From Nemertoderma westbladi (taxonomy: Eukaryota; Xenacoelomorpha; Nemertodermatida; Nemertodermatidae), in NCBI GenBank assembly GCA_032718475.1, contig JAUCBJ010007108.1:1-64000 (forward strand): 64,000 nt of DNA, read 5' to 3'. Below the pieces are notes generated by a model that was not told the origin of the DNA, ran no database searches, and was given only the letters and a program-made list of their open reading frames with translations. This document shows, piece by piece, positions 31,360 through 41,608 of this stretch. How positions within the stretch are numbered: position 1 is the first letter of the stretch; the number at the start of each line of letters is the position of its first letter. The translations under genes were made by a program, and so were the position numbers.

Positions 31360-32286
31360 TCAGGAGAGTTCTCTGTCTCTTTCCAGTAAACATAAACGTC
31401 CCACTGGGCGATTGAGCTGCTGCGTCTCGAAGACAATTCCCGGTTTCTTGAAGTTACGTCGCATGACGACGAGTTCTACCGATCGCACCAAACCGTCATC
31501 CGAGATGTGCGTCTCGATTATACGACCTGTCTGCCACCGCTTACGTGGAAGATCCACATCCACAATAAGCACCATGTCTCCAGCGCTGACGTTTTCTTGC
31601 TGCGCAAACCACTTAGTTCGAAGTTGTAGCGTGGGCAGATAATGTTTTTCGAAATGGTCAGCGAAACGACGGGATAACAACTGCATGAGTTGCCAAGTTT
31701 GTAGACAGTATTCGTCTCCGTCTGTGATTTCCGATTGTGGGAGCATGGCTACAGGTTTCTTCAGTAGGAAGTGCGCGGGTGTTAGCGCTTCCAGGGAATC
31801 GGGACTCGATGAGACTGGCATAAGCGGTCTCTCGTTGAGATAGGCGGCGATTTCTTCCATTAACGTCCGCAAAAGTTCGTCGGTGAGATAAGCGCGGCAA
31901 GGCACTATAAAATGAAATGCTGTCTTCACACTTCTTATTAATCTCTCCCAACTTCCTCCCCACCAAGGGGCGTCGGCGGCGTTGAAGGTCCAACTAGACG
32001 CTGTTACTCGTAGTTGGTCGTCCACCTGTCTTTGGTTCCAATCTTTGACGTAAGCTTTGATTTCATTGTTGGCACCAATGAAGTTTGTTCCCTTATCAGA
32101 TCTCATCGTGTTACTAGTGCCAAAGCGAGCGATCTGTCGTCGTAAGCTTAATAGAAAGCTGTTGGTAGATAAATCGTTCACCATATCGAGATGGATGGCT
32201 CTACAAGTCATACAAACAAAGATTACACACCATCTCTTGACTATAGTCCTAGCACGATATACTTCAATAGGGCCAAATAAATCCAC
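31360..32286 (-). CDS. BEL/Pao integrase core and C-terminal domain
   Basis: A 308-codon frame with the rve catalytic core: MDLFGPIEV carries the first Asp, SDKGTNFIGA the second, and WWGGSWERLIRSVK the Glu in the Pao-specific context. A C-terminal DUF5641-like part follows (DMVLIVDVDLPRKRWQTGRI and RPVGRLCLLE). It inserts the reverse-transcribed copy into the host genome. It directly follows the zinc-binding part of the same region. Confidence 0.88.
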   Translation of the reverse strand: MDLFGPIEVYRARTIVKRWCVIFVCMTCRAIHLDMVNDLSTNSFLLSLRRQIARFGTSNTMRSDKGTNFIGANNEIKAYVKDWNQRQVDDQLRVTASSWTFNAADAPWWGGSWERLIRSVKTAFHFIVPCRAYLTDELLRTLMEEIAAYLNERPLMPVSSSPDSLEALTPAHFLLKKPVAMLPQSEITDGDEYCLQTWQLMQLLSRRFADHFEKHYLPTLQLRTKWFAQQENVSAGDMVLIVDVDLPRKRWQTGRIIETHISDDGLVRSVELVVMRRNFKKPGIVFETQQLNRPVGRLCLLERDRELS

Positions 32287-32322
32287 ACCGGTATTAGTAA
32301 AGGGTGGTTCATAAAAGCTTAC

Positions 32323-33045
32323 TCATTCCCTAGGTAATTCTGCCTCTCGCTGTGTTAAAGGCCTACTGAATGCTTTCCTACAGGGTATACAGTTCCTAAG
32401 AACTTGGTTCAGAGCTCTACGGGGTTTATAAAAATAATAGCGAGTTCGAATTTCGCTAAGAACTCGTTCTCTACCAGCATGATAAAGCTTACTGTGAACA
32501 TCTACAATCATCTTGACTTGTATTTCAAGATTTCTAATGAGTATGGGGAACTTAGTATCAAAGGATAATGGGGCATTCGTTAACCTTCCTCCAACACGTA
32601 TCAACCCATCTATCATTGTGCTAGAGAAACGATCCCTTAAGCGCATCTGTGGATTTCTCAACAACAGGAAATACTTATCGGAATCTTCATAGCATTGTAA
32701 GAGTCTCAGCATCTGTTTGTTGGTTTCTTCATGCTCCTGATAACTGATCTTCTCCTTCAGAAACCTGTCGGGTATCTTATATGGGGGAAGATCTTTAATA
32801 ACATGGACCTGCACTGATGTGATTGGAGCGGTATCACCCTTTGTTTTCATCCCAGAGTAGTGATGGTGAAAACATCTCTTTAAATATGTAACGGCCTTAC
32901 AAAGCCGATTCCAGGAACTGTAGTGATGCATCGCTCTCTGCAGAAGAGGTGAGAGTCCTTGCGAGACGTCTGGTATGCCAGATTTCCAATCTTTATCACG
33001 GATTTCCACAATGGGTTTATTTGTGGCTGTGGGTTTCTGATCCAA
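32323..33045 (-). CDS. BEL/Pao linker and integrase zinc-binding region
   Basis: A 240-codon frame. Its C-terminal half contains the HHCC-type zinc-binding motif of Pao integrases (LYHAGRERVLSEIRTRYYF, then CIPCRKAF). The N-terminal half matches the linker usually found between RNase H and integrase in this family. Part of the pol region of the element at 24148-42788. Confidence 0.8.
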   Translation of the reverse strand: MDQKPTATNKPIVEIRDKDWKSGIPDVSQGLSPLLQRAMHHYSSWNRLCKAVTYLKRCFHHHYSGMKTKGDTAPITSVQVHVIKDLPPYKIPDRFLKEKISYQEHEETNKQMLRLLQCYEDSDKYFLLLRNPQMRLRDRFSSTMIDGLIRVGGRLTNAPLSFDTKFPILIRNLEIQVKMIVDVHSKLYHAGRERVLSEIRTRYYFYKPRRALNQVLRNCIPCRKAFSRPLTQREAELPRE

Positions 33046-33080
33046 AGCGTCGTCTCCGGAAGTATGTAGTACAGACAGAT

Positions 33081-36000
33081 CTACTGTGGGTTTGAATAAC
33101 TTCGATTTACTCGCCTGAGTTTTAGGCTTGACTTTGCCTGTCTAATTTCTGCTGTAGTAAGATGAGGAGGCCATTCTTCTTCTTCTTTGTAGAGGAAGTC
33201 GGGTCCACCTAACCAGTCTGGAGTATCTACCAGTTCTTGTGGAGTTGCTCCCCTGGAAGCGATGTCTGCTGGATTAATCGTTCCGGGGCAATGTCTCCAT
33301 TGATCCATCGTCGTGCGACTGAGTATAATAGCTACTCTGTTGGTAACGAAGACACTGAACTGACAGACTTCATTGGTTATATACTCCAACACGAGTAAAG
33401 CGTCGGTCCAATAGACAGTTTTCTCCAGGGGATAGTCTATCTGTTCTGTTACATTCCGGCCGATGGCTGTAGCGTATAGAGCCGCTTTTAACTCCGCTCG
33501 AGGAACTTTCAACTTGTTGTTTATCAATGCCTTAGAGGTAACCAAGGCGACTTTGATTCCGTCCGGAGTTTCCACCCTTAGGTAGGCTACTATACCGATT
33601 CCCATATCGCTGGCGTCTCCAAACACATGGAGTTGATATGAATACGTAGGGAGAACATGACCAAAATATGAACGGGAAATTATAAAGTTTTCGATGGCTG
33701 GTAGAGAATCTTCCCATTTCATCCACTTCTTTAATAATTCTCCCTTAAGTGGATCGTCCCATGAGTGGTTTTCAAGCCACATTTGTTGTACTAAACTCCG
33801 AGCAATCAATATAACTGGGCTAATAAATCCCAATGGATCGAAATAAGTGCTCAGGATACTTAAACAAATCCGTTTAGTCCGAACTGGATTATCTCGCTGT
33901 TTTAATTGGAAAAACAGGATATCTCTTTCTGTGTCCCATTTCAAACCAAGGGTCTTAGTTTCTGGGAGATCATCCTTTATTAGATCTAGGTCTTTTGTTC
34001 CTCGATCTTCTACCGGGATCGACTCCAGAAACTCACGGGAGTTGCTAGTGAATTTAGTTAATCGAAATCCTCCTTTCTTTAAGCATTCTACCGTTCCTTT
34101 AGCGACCTCAATGGCTTCTTCGACTGATGGAAGGGACTTCAGATTATCGTCCATGTAGATGTCTCGTTTGATATTGTCGATCACTTCTTTAGAGAAGGCG
34201 CCTCGGTTGTCATCCGCAGTGGTGCGCACCACGGAACAGGCGTTTGAAGGGCTCGAGATTATACCAAAGGCTTGGATGGTCATCCAGTACTCAACAGGTT
34301 TCTTATTGAGGTCTCCTTCAGGCCACCACAAAAATCGTAGGCTATCTCGATCCCTATCCAGCGCTTTGACTTGTAAGAACATGCCTTCTATATCTGAGGC
34401 GAAAGCAATGGAGTATTGTCTTAATCTTAATAGTATTCCCAACAAGGATTGGAGTAAGTTGGGTCCGGGTAACAATTCAGAATTAAGAGATTGACCCATA
34501 TAAAGGGCGGAACCGTCAAACACCACTCGTACTTCATGGGGTTTACCGGGTTTGGGAATGTAATGGTGAGTTAAGTAATACGTTCTCTCAGTTATAGGGG
34601 TTTCTTCCGGTACTAGCTCCGCATATCCCTTGCTAATAAACTTCTTCAACTGTGTTTGATACATTTCTTTAGCTGAAGAATTTGCCGTAAGGCGTCGATG
34701 TAGTTGAGCAATTCTTTTCTCTGCCAAAGGTCTGTTGTTAATGAACTTTGGTTCTCGCTTTCGGAAAGGAAGACCGATCTCATATCTACCTTGATCTTTA
34801 AGAAAACGAGTAGTTGTCGCTTGGATCTGCTTGGCTCTTTCTTCCTCCACTGATAGGGCCTTATCGTAGGAGTTGGGCTCTACAACCTCTTGAGTAAAGA
34901 ATCTTACGGCGTGTTCATCCCGAGTCTTGGCATTATAACGTTCAATGACGTCATTAAGCTCGTCGTTATAGTCGTCTCGCTCGGATGGGAGAAGTAGTTG
35001 GCATAAGTTCACTTGATTTTGCCAAGTCTCGCTTTCCTTAAGGAGATCGATGGCATTCTCCTCATCGAAGAGTTGATGTATATCGTCGTTGTCTGAGGAG
35101 TATGGAGTTCCCTCAGTTGGATCGTCGAACTCACTGTTCTCAACTTCCCATTCTCGCACTTGATATACCTGATCTTTAGGTAATCTTTCCATGAGAGTTC
35201 TACGGGAAGGGCCAGTAAAGTACCAACCTACTCTAGTTCTTACCGCATAGGTTTGTAGTGGCTGCGGTTGAGCAGGCCGTTTCTCCAATGTCTCGAGCGC
35301 CTCATGCGCGTTTTGGCCGATGAGTATTTGTACTCCAGGATAATCAGTCTGGAATCGAGGTATCTTAAGATGTTGGATGCTCTCATCCTCGTCCCAATTA
35401 TAAAGGTCTGCTTGAGTAGTAGCGAAGTTCTTTATAGCCACCATTTTCACTGACCTTATACTATGTTCTCCTAGTTCGTCCTGGGGGGTGGACAACGCAC
35501 CTACATAATAATCCGCTGTTACTGTAGATTTCCAAACCTGCATAATTCCTGACATGTTTAGCTTAGTTCGGAACTTGGGTTGTCCAGCGAATATGTCTTC
35601 GGCTAGCTCTTTGTCGATGAATGTTCCTGTACTACCGGAGTCAAGGAGGGCGTTCACTAGATAACTCCTTTTTGGTCCGTGGACCCTTACCTGTACCACA
35701 GGAAATTCTCTAATCCCTACATTGGAAGTTGGCGCTTTCCAAGATGGTTGTCGATCAGAAGTAGTTAGAGCGAGGTCAATGTCTGTATCTTTTTCATAAA
35801 TGAGTGCTCGATACACTGTGGTATTTATCATGTAACAGGATTCGTTTTCGTCGGAGAACTCGTCCGTATAGAATCCTTCCATCTCAGATTGATCAGTGTC
35901 GTTCACATCACTGAATTGGACATGTAGTTCGGAATCACTTACCTGACTCGGACTATTTCGCTCAAATTCAGTGTGCAACAAGATATGATGTTTCGCACCG

Positions 36001-37562
36001 CACTTGGCACATCTTGTGTCAGAGTAACAGGTTCGCCGTTGGTGTCCATGTCTGAGGCAATTATAACACAACCGCTTATCCCACATGACTTCACGTCTCT
36101 CAGTTAATGATTTCTTTAGAAATTCATCACACATATTTAAGCGATGGGTCCCATCACATAGCGCACATTTCGGTTTGATGTTACTTACCTTACTCTGAGT
36201 AATATTGTGTACACTTGTCTTTTCTTCTGGCTTTCTCACCTGAATTCTCTTGGGAGACGTAGGAGGAGTTTTTCTTACCTGTTCTCTCCTGTCATTGGTT
36301 CGAGACTTGAATTTACTTACCTGATCTTTAGGCATTTTATTGACATAATAAGATCTGTCAGTGTCTTTCCCGCTATCCTCTCCTTGAGAAGTCTGGCTTT
36401 CGCCGTCGTCTGTATAACACACTGGTGTTACCTTTCTCCTAGAGACGGGTTTTTCACTTACCTTGTTTTCCGGTGTCTTCTCTCTGGACAGTTTCAGGAG
36501 CTGTAATTTCACTTCTCCATCTAGGAATGACATGAGATCAGCCATGGTAGGGTCTCGTCGTTGTTGTTCCATCATATATAACACTTTCTTATCCCAGCGT
36601 GTACCTACTCCACCCTTCGGTAAAGTAGAAGCCACTGCTCTAATAACCATAGCACTCTGATACTCATGAGACTTACCTAGCCAATCTAATTGTCTGCAGA
36701 TCTCCTGAATCTCATCGGAAAACTCTATAATTCCGCTGCTAATAAACTTTCGGGGCGCTACTAACTTTGCATACAAATACCCAGCTATGTTATTCCTATT
36801 ACCATACCTGATGTTTAGTGTATCCCAAACTTGTCTTAATCCGTCTGGATGTCCAATAAACTTTAACGCCATTAACTTGGGAGATCCTTCCAAGCACTCG
36901 ATGAGGAATCTAAGTTTCTCTCCATTAGAAAGTACAGAGTTCTGTATGTTATCTTTGTAATATTCATTAAAAGGTAACCATTTCATCTCATCTCCATTGA
37001 ACTTGACGATCTCTCCCACCTTTACCGCTTGCCGGGCTTCGGTTCTAGCCATTTGACGCGTAAAACTTTCTTGGGCCATCGTGTTATTTAATATCGAGTT
37101 ATCGGTATATAAATTTCTCGGATTATGATCCGTTCTATAGGGAATATCATTATCAACAGGTCTATAATTACCCTTAATAGGGTTCACTATAGGAGTTTCT
37201 ACCTCGCTAGCAGTATAGATGCGTGTAGGCTCCACACCTTGCGCATGAGATACTTCAGACCTAACAGGTTGACACATTGTTACAGGGGGTGGTGATATAC
37301 CCCTTTGTGTATTTACTAATTTATCGCGTTCTAGCGCGATACTTTGCTGCACTTCTTGCAACTCTAACCTACTTTCCCTTACTGTGCCCTTGAATTGCTG
37401 AACAGTCTCCTGCATCTGTCCGAGCAGGAGATCCATCCCCCGTCGTCTCTCATCCACCCATTCGACCGCCGAAGCGGGATTCGCCAACGTTGTAGCGGGA
37501 GGACGAGGGACAACGGGCGACAAATCTTGAATATTTCGCTGTTGTGCTGTTCTGCTGGGCAC
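33081..37562 (-). CDS. BEL/Pao gag-pol frame: DUF1759, zinc knuckles, protease, RT, RNase H
   Basis: 1493 codons. In order: coiled-coil N-terminus; DUF1759-type gag domain at about 180-350 (GEIVKFNGDEMKWLPF); zinc-knuckle cluster at about 465-530 (CALCDGTHRLNMC, CYNCLRHGHQRRTC, CAKCGAKHH); aspartic protease with LLDSGSTGTFID near 640; reverse transcriptase with FASDIEGMFLQV and YMDD-containing RDIYMDDNLKSL at about 1050-1200; and RNase H of the peptidase A17 group with FGDASDMGIGIV near 1345. The 5' part overlaps the upstream gag-like frame in another frame, an arrangement LTR elements often handle by frameshifting. Pao assignment is firm. Confidence 0.93.
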   Translation of the reverse strand: MPSRTAQQRNIQDLSPVVPRPPATTLANPASAVEWVDERRRGMDLLLGQMQETVQQFKGTVRESRLELQEVQQSIALERDKLVNTQRGISPPPVTMCQPVRSEVSHAQGVEPTRIYTASEVETPIVNPIKGNYRPVDNDIPYRTDHNPRNLYTDNSILNNTMAQESFTRQMARTEARQAVKVGEIVKFNGDEMKWLPFNEYYKDNIQNSVLSNGEKLRFLIECLEGSPKLMALKFIGHPDGLRQVWDTLNIRYGNRNNIAGYLYAKLVAPRKFISSGIIEFSDEIQEICRQLDWLGKSHEYQSAMVIRAVASTLPKGGVGTRWDKKVLYMMEQQRRDPTMADLMSFLDGEVKLQLLKLSREKTPENKVSEKPVSRRKVTPVCYTDDGESQTSQGEDSGKDTDRSYYVNKMPKDQVSKFKSRTNDRREQVRKTPPTSPKRIQVRKPEEKTSVHNITQSKVSNIKPKCALCDGTHRLNMCDEFLKKSLTERREVMWDKRLCYNCLRHGHQRRTCYSDTRCAKCGAKHHILLHTEFERNSPSQVSDSELHVQFSDVNDTDQSEMEGFYTDEFSDENESCYMINTTVYRALIYEKDTDIDLALTTSDRQPSWKAPTSNVGIREFPVVQVRVHGPKRSYLVNALLDSGSTGTFIDKELAEDIFAGQPKFRTKLNMSGIMQVWKSTVTADYYVGALSTPQDELGEHSIRSVKMVAIKNFATTQADLYNWDEDESIQHLKIPRFQTDYPGVQILIGQNAHEALETLEKRPAQPQPLQTYAVRTRVGWYFTGPSRRTLMERLPKDQVYQVREWEVENSEFDDPTEGTPYSSDNDDIHQLFDEENAIDLLKESETWQNQVNLCQLLLPSERDDYNDELNDVIERYNAKTRDEHAVRFFTQEVVEPNSYDKALSVEEERAKQIQATTTRFLKDQGRYEIGLPFRKREPKFINNRPLAEKRIAQLHRRLTANSSAKEMYQTQLKKFISKGYAELVPEETPITERTYYLTHHYIPKPGKPHEVRVVFDGSALYMGQSLNSELLPGPNLLQSLLGILLRLRQYSIAFASDIEGMFLQVKALDRDRDSLRFLWWPEGDLNKKPVEYWMTIQAFGIISSPSNACSVVRTTADDNRGAFSKEVIDNIKRDIYMDDNLKSLPSVEEAIEVAKGTVECLKKGGFRLTKFTSNSREFLESIPVEDRGTKDLDLIKDDLPETKTLGLKWDTERDILFFQLKQRDNPVRTKRICLSILSTYFDPLGFISPVILIARSLVQQMWLENHSWDDPLKGELLKKWMKWEDSLPAIENFIISRSYFGHVLPTYSYQLHVFGDASDMGIGIVAYLRVETPDGIKVALVTSKALINNKLKVPRAELKAALYATAIGRNVTEQIDYPLEKTVYWTDALLVLEYITNEVCQFSVFVTNRVAIILSRTTMDQWRHCPGTINPADIASRGATPQELVDTPDWLGGPDFLYKEEEEWPPHLTTAEIRQAKSSLKLRRVNRSYSNPQ

Positions 37563-39427
37563 AGGTAGCTTGGACTGTGCAATGGGAATTTAGAGGTAGG
37601 TTCAGGGAGTACAGGTGTCTCTACCACCGAAAGGGTGGCTTCGGGAACAGGCCTAATTATTTCAGGCTCATCTACTATAGTAGGGAGTCTTTCTATTGTA
37701 ATTATTTGGTCTGTGGGTTCTGTACTACCTACGTTGGTGTTATTTAGTTGCCTTCTAACAGCTGGGGGCAAATCAGGCAATTTCTGACGGTGGGCCATTC
37801 TTTTACGTCTGCTTAGGCGAGATCGATTTCCTCCGCCTTCAGTGTCGGTGGTATCGCCTTCCTCAGATGATGTATAACCTTGTCTTTTGGGAGTAGATCG
37901 ATTCATCATCTGCATATTACTAGCTGTTAACTGTTTATTAAAGTTGTCTTGTCTCTCTTGAAGATTTTCCAACTCTAGTTGGGTTGTCTCTTCAGATGCC
38001 CTCCGTTCTGCTTCTGCCACTGCTATTTTTCTTTCCGCTTCGGCCGCCTTTCTTTCCGCTTCTGCTGCTGCCACTTTTCTTTCCGCTTCGGCCGCCTTTC
38101 TTTCGGCTTCTACTGCTGCAGCTGCCGCTTTTGCCTCTGCCGCTGCCACTTTTGCCTCTGCCGCTGCCTCTGCCGCTTTTCTATCCACTTCTGCCGCTTT
38201 TCGTTCCGCTTCTGCCGCTGCCACTGCCGCTGCTGCTGTCTTTCTATCTTCTATACGTTTTTTCTTTACTTGTTCTTCTTGAACCTTAGCGATGCGGATG
38301 CTTTCATTGAATTTAGCTTGGTTCGCAGCTAACCTATCCACATCGATTGTGTCCAACACACTCTGGGCTCCTTCACTATTAGGGCTAAGTCCATCTAACC
38401 TTCTCCTCAACTCTTCATCACCTAAAAAACGTTGATAGTCTGACAGATAGATGTCAATGGCATCCCTCTTATGCGGCTTCTCTGCCGTCGCTTCACTTTC
38501 CACTTGGGAAAAAGTAGCGTCTGTTGATTCTCCATGGGTTGAGCGCTCCTCCAGCTGAGCTTTCCACTGAGCCGTTCCTTGAACCTGGAGACTCACCCGT
38601 TGAAACCAAGTCTTTACGGCAACTTGCAACGACGTGTCTTGTCTTCTTTTAGAAGCCTCCTCAAAGGCCGATAAGATTAGCCTAATTCGCAGAATTCTTT
38701 CTCTAACTTGATAAAGCAGTTGTCCCTGCTCTTGAGGTCCTTGAGGTTGTTGAAACAGTTGTTCTTTTACTCGCTCCATAGAGTTGAAGAATCCCTGGGC
38801 GTATCCGGCTGCGGACCTCTTCCATACAGCTGGATCGATGGTTTCCTTGGCTACTCCCATCCGGTGTATGTCTTCCCAGGCAGCTTCTGATAAATCAAAC
38901 GGGAGTCCGGGTCCGGGGAAGTTCCATTGCGACTCGACCATAGACTTCAGTTCTTCCCTTGTGTATCCCTCATAACTATCTTTAGTTGATCGCTTACTTC
39001 TCGCCCAATCGATCTGGTGTTCTTCCACCGCAATCAATAACCTAGTGAGTACGGCTGCAGGAAGGATGAGAAGGGGATCCGAATAAACTGCATCCGTCAT
39101 CCTTGCTTCGCGCTTGGGTGTCAGCTCTACAGTATCCTCACTACTGGAGCTGTCGGGCCGCTGAGAAATAAGTTCTTGGCTCGCGGGTTGTTGCTGTTCC
39201 GCTGCTTCTTGGTCCCGCTTGACCTGGGCTCGAGTGCCTATGATAGACCTATGATGTTGGACCAGCCTCGGTTCTGTTATTACTACTGGAGGGATGACTT
39301 TCCTAACAGTGGGAGGTGAACTGAACTTAGGTGTAGACGGTTCTACACCCTTATCTGAGTCGCAGATAGTTACATCTAATAAACTGTCTGACATGTTCTG
39401 CTTAGTATCAGACATGTTTGTTTGCAC
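37379..39427 (-). CDS. Gag-like frame of the BEL/Pao element with an Ala/Glu/Lys coiled coil
   Basis: A 682-codon frame, the first after the 5' leader. It has no zinc knuckle of its own. A striking helix at about residues 385-485 is built of repeated AEAERKAAEAERK units. Upstream parts are polar, with acidic and Ser-rich segments. The position suggests a structural (gag-like) protein, perhaps one that supplies an extended N-terminus for the downstream gag-pol frame that it overlaps by about 180 bases. Function is inferred from position only. Confidence 0.65.
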   Translation of the reverse strand: MQTNMSDTKQNMSDSLLDVTICDSDKGVEPSTPKFSSPPTVRKVIPPVVITEPRLVQHHRSIIGTRAQVKRDQEAAEQQQPASQELISQRPDSSSSEDTVELTPKREARMTDAVYSDPLLILPAAVLTRLLIAVEEHQIDWARSKRSTKDSYEGYTREELKSMVESQWNFPGPGLPFDLSEAAWEDIHRMGVAKETIDPAVWKRSAAGYAQGFFNSMERVKEQLFQQPQGPQEQGQLLYQVRERILRIRLILSAFEEASKRRQDTSLQVAVKTWFQRVSLQVQGTAQWKAQLEERSTHGESTDATFSQVESEATAEKPHKRDAIDIYLSDYQRFLGDEELRRRLDGLSPNSEGAQSVLDTIDVDRLAANQAKFNESIRIAKVQEEQVKKKRIEDRKTAAAAVAAAEAERKAAEVDRKAAEAAAEAKVAAAEAKAAAAAVEAERKAAEAERKVAAAEAERKAAEAERKIAVAEAERRASEETTQLELENLQERQDNFNKQLTASNMQMMNRSTPKRQGYTSSEEGDTTDTEGGGNRSRLSRRKRMAHRQKLPDLPPAVRRQLNNTNVGSTEPTDQIITIERLPTIVDEPEIIRPVPEATLSVVETPVLPEPTSKFPLHSPSYLCPAEQHNSEIFKICRPLSLVLPLQRWRIPLRRSNGWMRDDGGWISCSDRCRRLFSNSRAQ

Positions 39428-41608
39428 AGTTGAATGCCTACTGCTATATTACAGTCCAAGCAAGTCTAGTAATTCAGTATTAACTGCTAGCCTAGTAATT
39501 AATTACCGATACTGCTACTCAGTGTAGCGTGATATATATAATATTAGAATACCGGTATGCTTATGGTATATATAAGTATTATTACAGACTAGGTTTTTCA
39601 CAGAAACCGGTATATAATTTTAGCACAAATATATATAAATATATAATAGGCCTATCGTGGATACCGGTATGCAGTTTACACTTATAGTATATATAAGTAT
39701 AATTATTAACTAGAATTAATTACAGAATACCGGTATGATTTCAGCCTAAGTTTATGAAATAAATATAATAAGCCTATTGTAAATACCGGTATGTCAATTA
39801 TTTTAGAATAATTGAATTTCTGAATTTTAAGGGTTACTTGGTTACTTTAACTTACTTTATTACCGTTATTTGAGCAGTAGTCCAACTGATATTGAGACCT
39901 AATTGTTATATGGCAGGCCTACTATTTATAAATCGTTTGAGTTGATTTATAATATATATATACCCGTTTAATGGGTTTTGTCAATGTTTGAAATAAATGT
40001 TATTATTTCTGGGGGAGTCACTACACATAAGCAGTGCGCTCTCAGTGGAGCGCTACTTGTTAGACACTAAAACAAATAATTCTAATTTACCTAAGTTACT
40101 TAATACTACAAATTACATACAATTCGGGTTGAGATTACAATCTCTAAATAAACACAAAATTTTAATGACAAATACACAAATACGAAATTTTTAGGGTAAT
40201 TTTACAAGAAGTCTACTAACCAGCCTAACAAAGGGTTAGAATATCTGGTTATTACAACGGACAGGTTACTACGGTATTTGAAAATAATAAGTAGTAGTAA
40301 ATATACTGCGCTGTCCAGATAGGAAAAATACCACCGCCTGACGACCTATAACCGTATCGCTATAGGTACTACGTTATGTATCACGGAGTGTCCCTACCTA
40401 GAAGTTAATTACCGCGGTCTACCAGAACCAACGTGCCTATTAACCACTTTACAACACAAATACACTGCCTACACACTAATTGCTTTCGGAAAGCACTGTA
40501 CACTAAACCCTAAATTAGGTACAAGTACTTGTATAACAAATAATCAGTAGTTAAAAATACTTGAACAGCCAAAAGAACCACGGTATCTGCCGGAGTGACC
40601 AAAGCACAAAATCTCCAGTCTTTACCTACGCCGAGCAGCCCTGATGTAGTACCGGGGTTAGTTTAACTATAACGGTATGTATAACAAACACAATTACTGT
40701 AGGAATAAACTTGGGGAATGAATGTTGCGAATAATAGCATAAACTCTGAATAATAAATATTACGCTACGCGTACAAACTACTCAAACAAAATGCAGACCA
40801 AATACTGACAGACTACTATCAAGCCTAAACAAACTACGGTATATGCAGACTCCGAAATGATTAGTTAGTATGCGTTCTAACCCAGTAGTACGACTTATTC
40901 TTTCACAGGGGGTTTACCTCACAGCGCTTGAAGCCCCTACTTTCCTAACTTAGCACTTTATCGCACAGATGCTCTACACACACCGAAATTTCCTCAAACC
41001 CAACAACAGCCAGACAACTATCCAGCCTACAAATTATCTAAATAAAATTATACGCTACCCGTACAGACTACACAAACAAAGTACAGAGCAAACGCTGGCG
41101 GACTCCTATCAAGCCTAAATAAACCACAGGACATGCAGTCTCCGAAATGGTTAAGTAGTATGCGTTCTAACCCAGTAGTACGACTTATTCTTTAGATGGG
41201 GGTTTACCTTACAGCTATGGCTGCCCCTACTTCCTAACCGTTCTTTATCAGACATACACTCTACATGCACTGCAATCCGTTCAGACCTAATCAACAGTTA
41301 GCCAACAGTCAAGCCTTCAAATTATCTGTACAATCTGAGCAGGCTTACACGCCTTCTGCTCAATACTGGCCTACAAATAAATAAAACTGACAGAAATAAG
41401 TAAGCTCCAAAAGAAACAAGGGGTGTACAGTCCCTAATCTCTTAAACAGCCTACCGGTATACAATACCACAATCGAATAATACTGTTGTACCTGTACTGT
41501 AAGTAAGTACCGGTCCGGATGATCAGGCAGTCAGGCCTACTGGTTACCGGTCGACCGGTACTTTCGACTAGATTGCTTACACCGCAATCCAGAAGCAATA
41601 TCTGTTAT
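39428..41608. other. Leader between 5' LTR and first frame of the BEL/Pao element
   Basis: Non-coding leader of about 2.2 kb. It contains two direct copies of a roughly 290-bp unit (about 40755-41044 and 41045-41335), sharing 'gcgttctaacccagtagta' and 'cgacttattcttt'. Near the gag end, 39540-39795 has five 'ataccggtatg'-like palindromes. A primer-binding site next to the LTR could not be matched to a tRNA with confidence. Confidence 0.65.
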
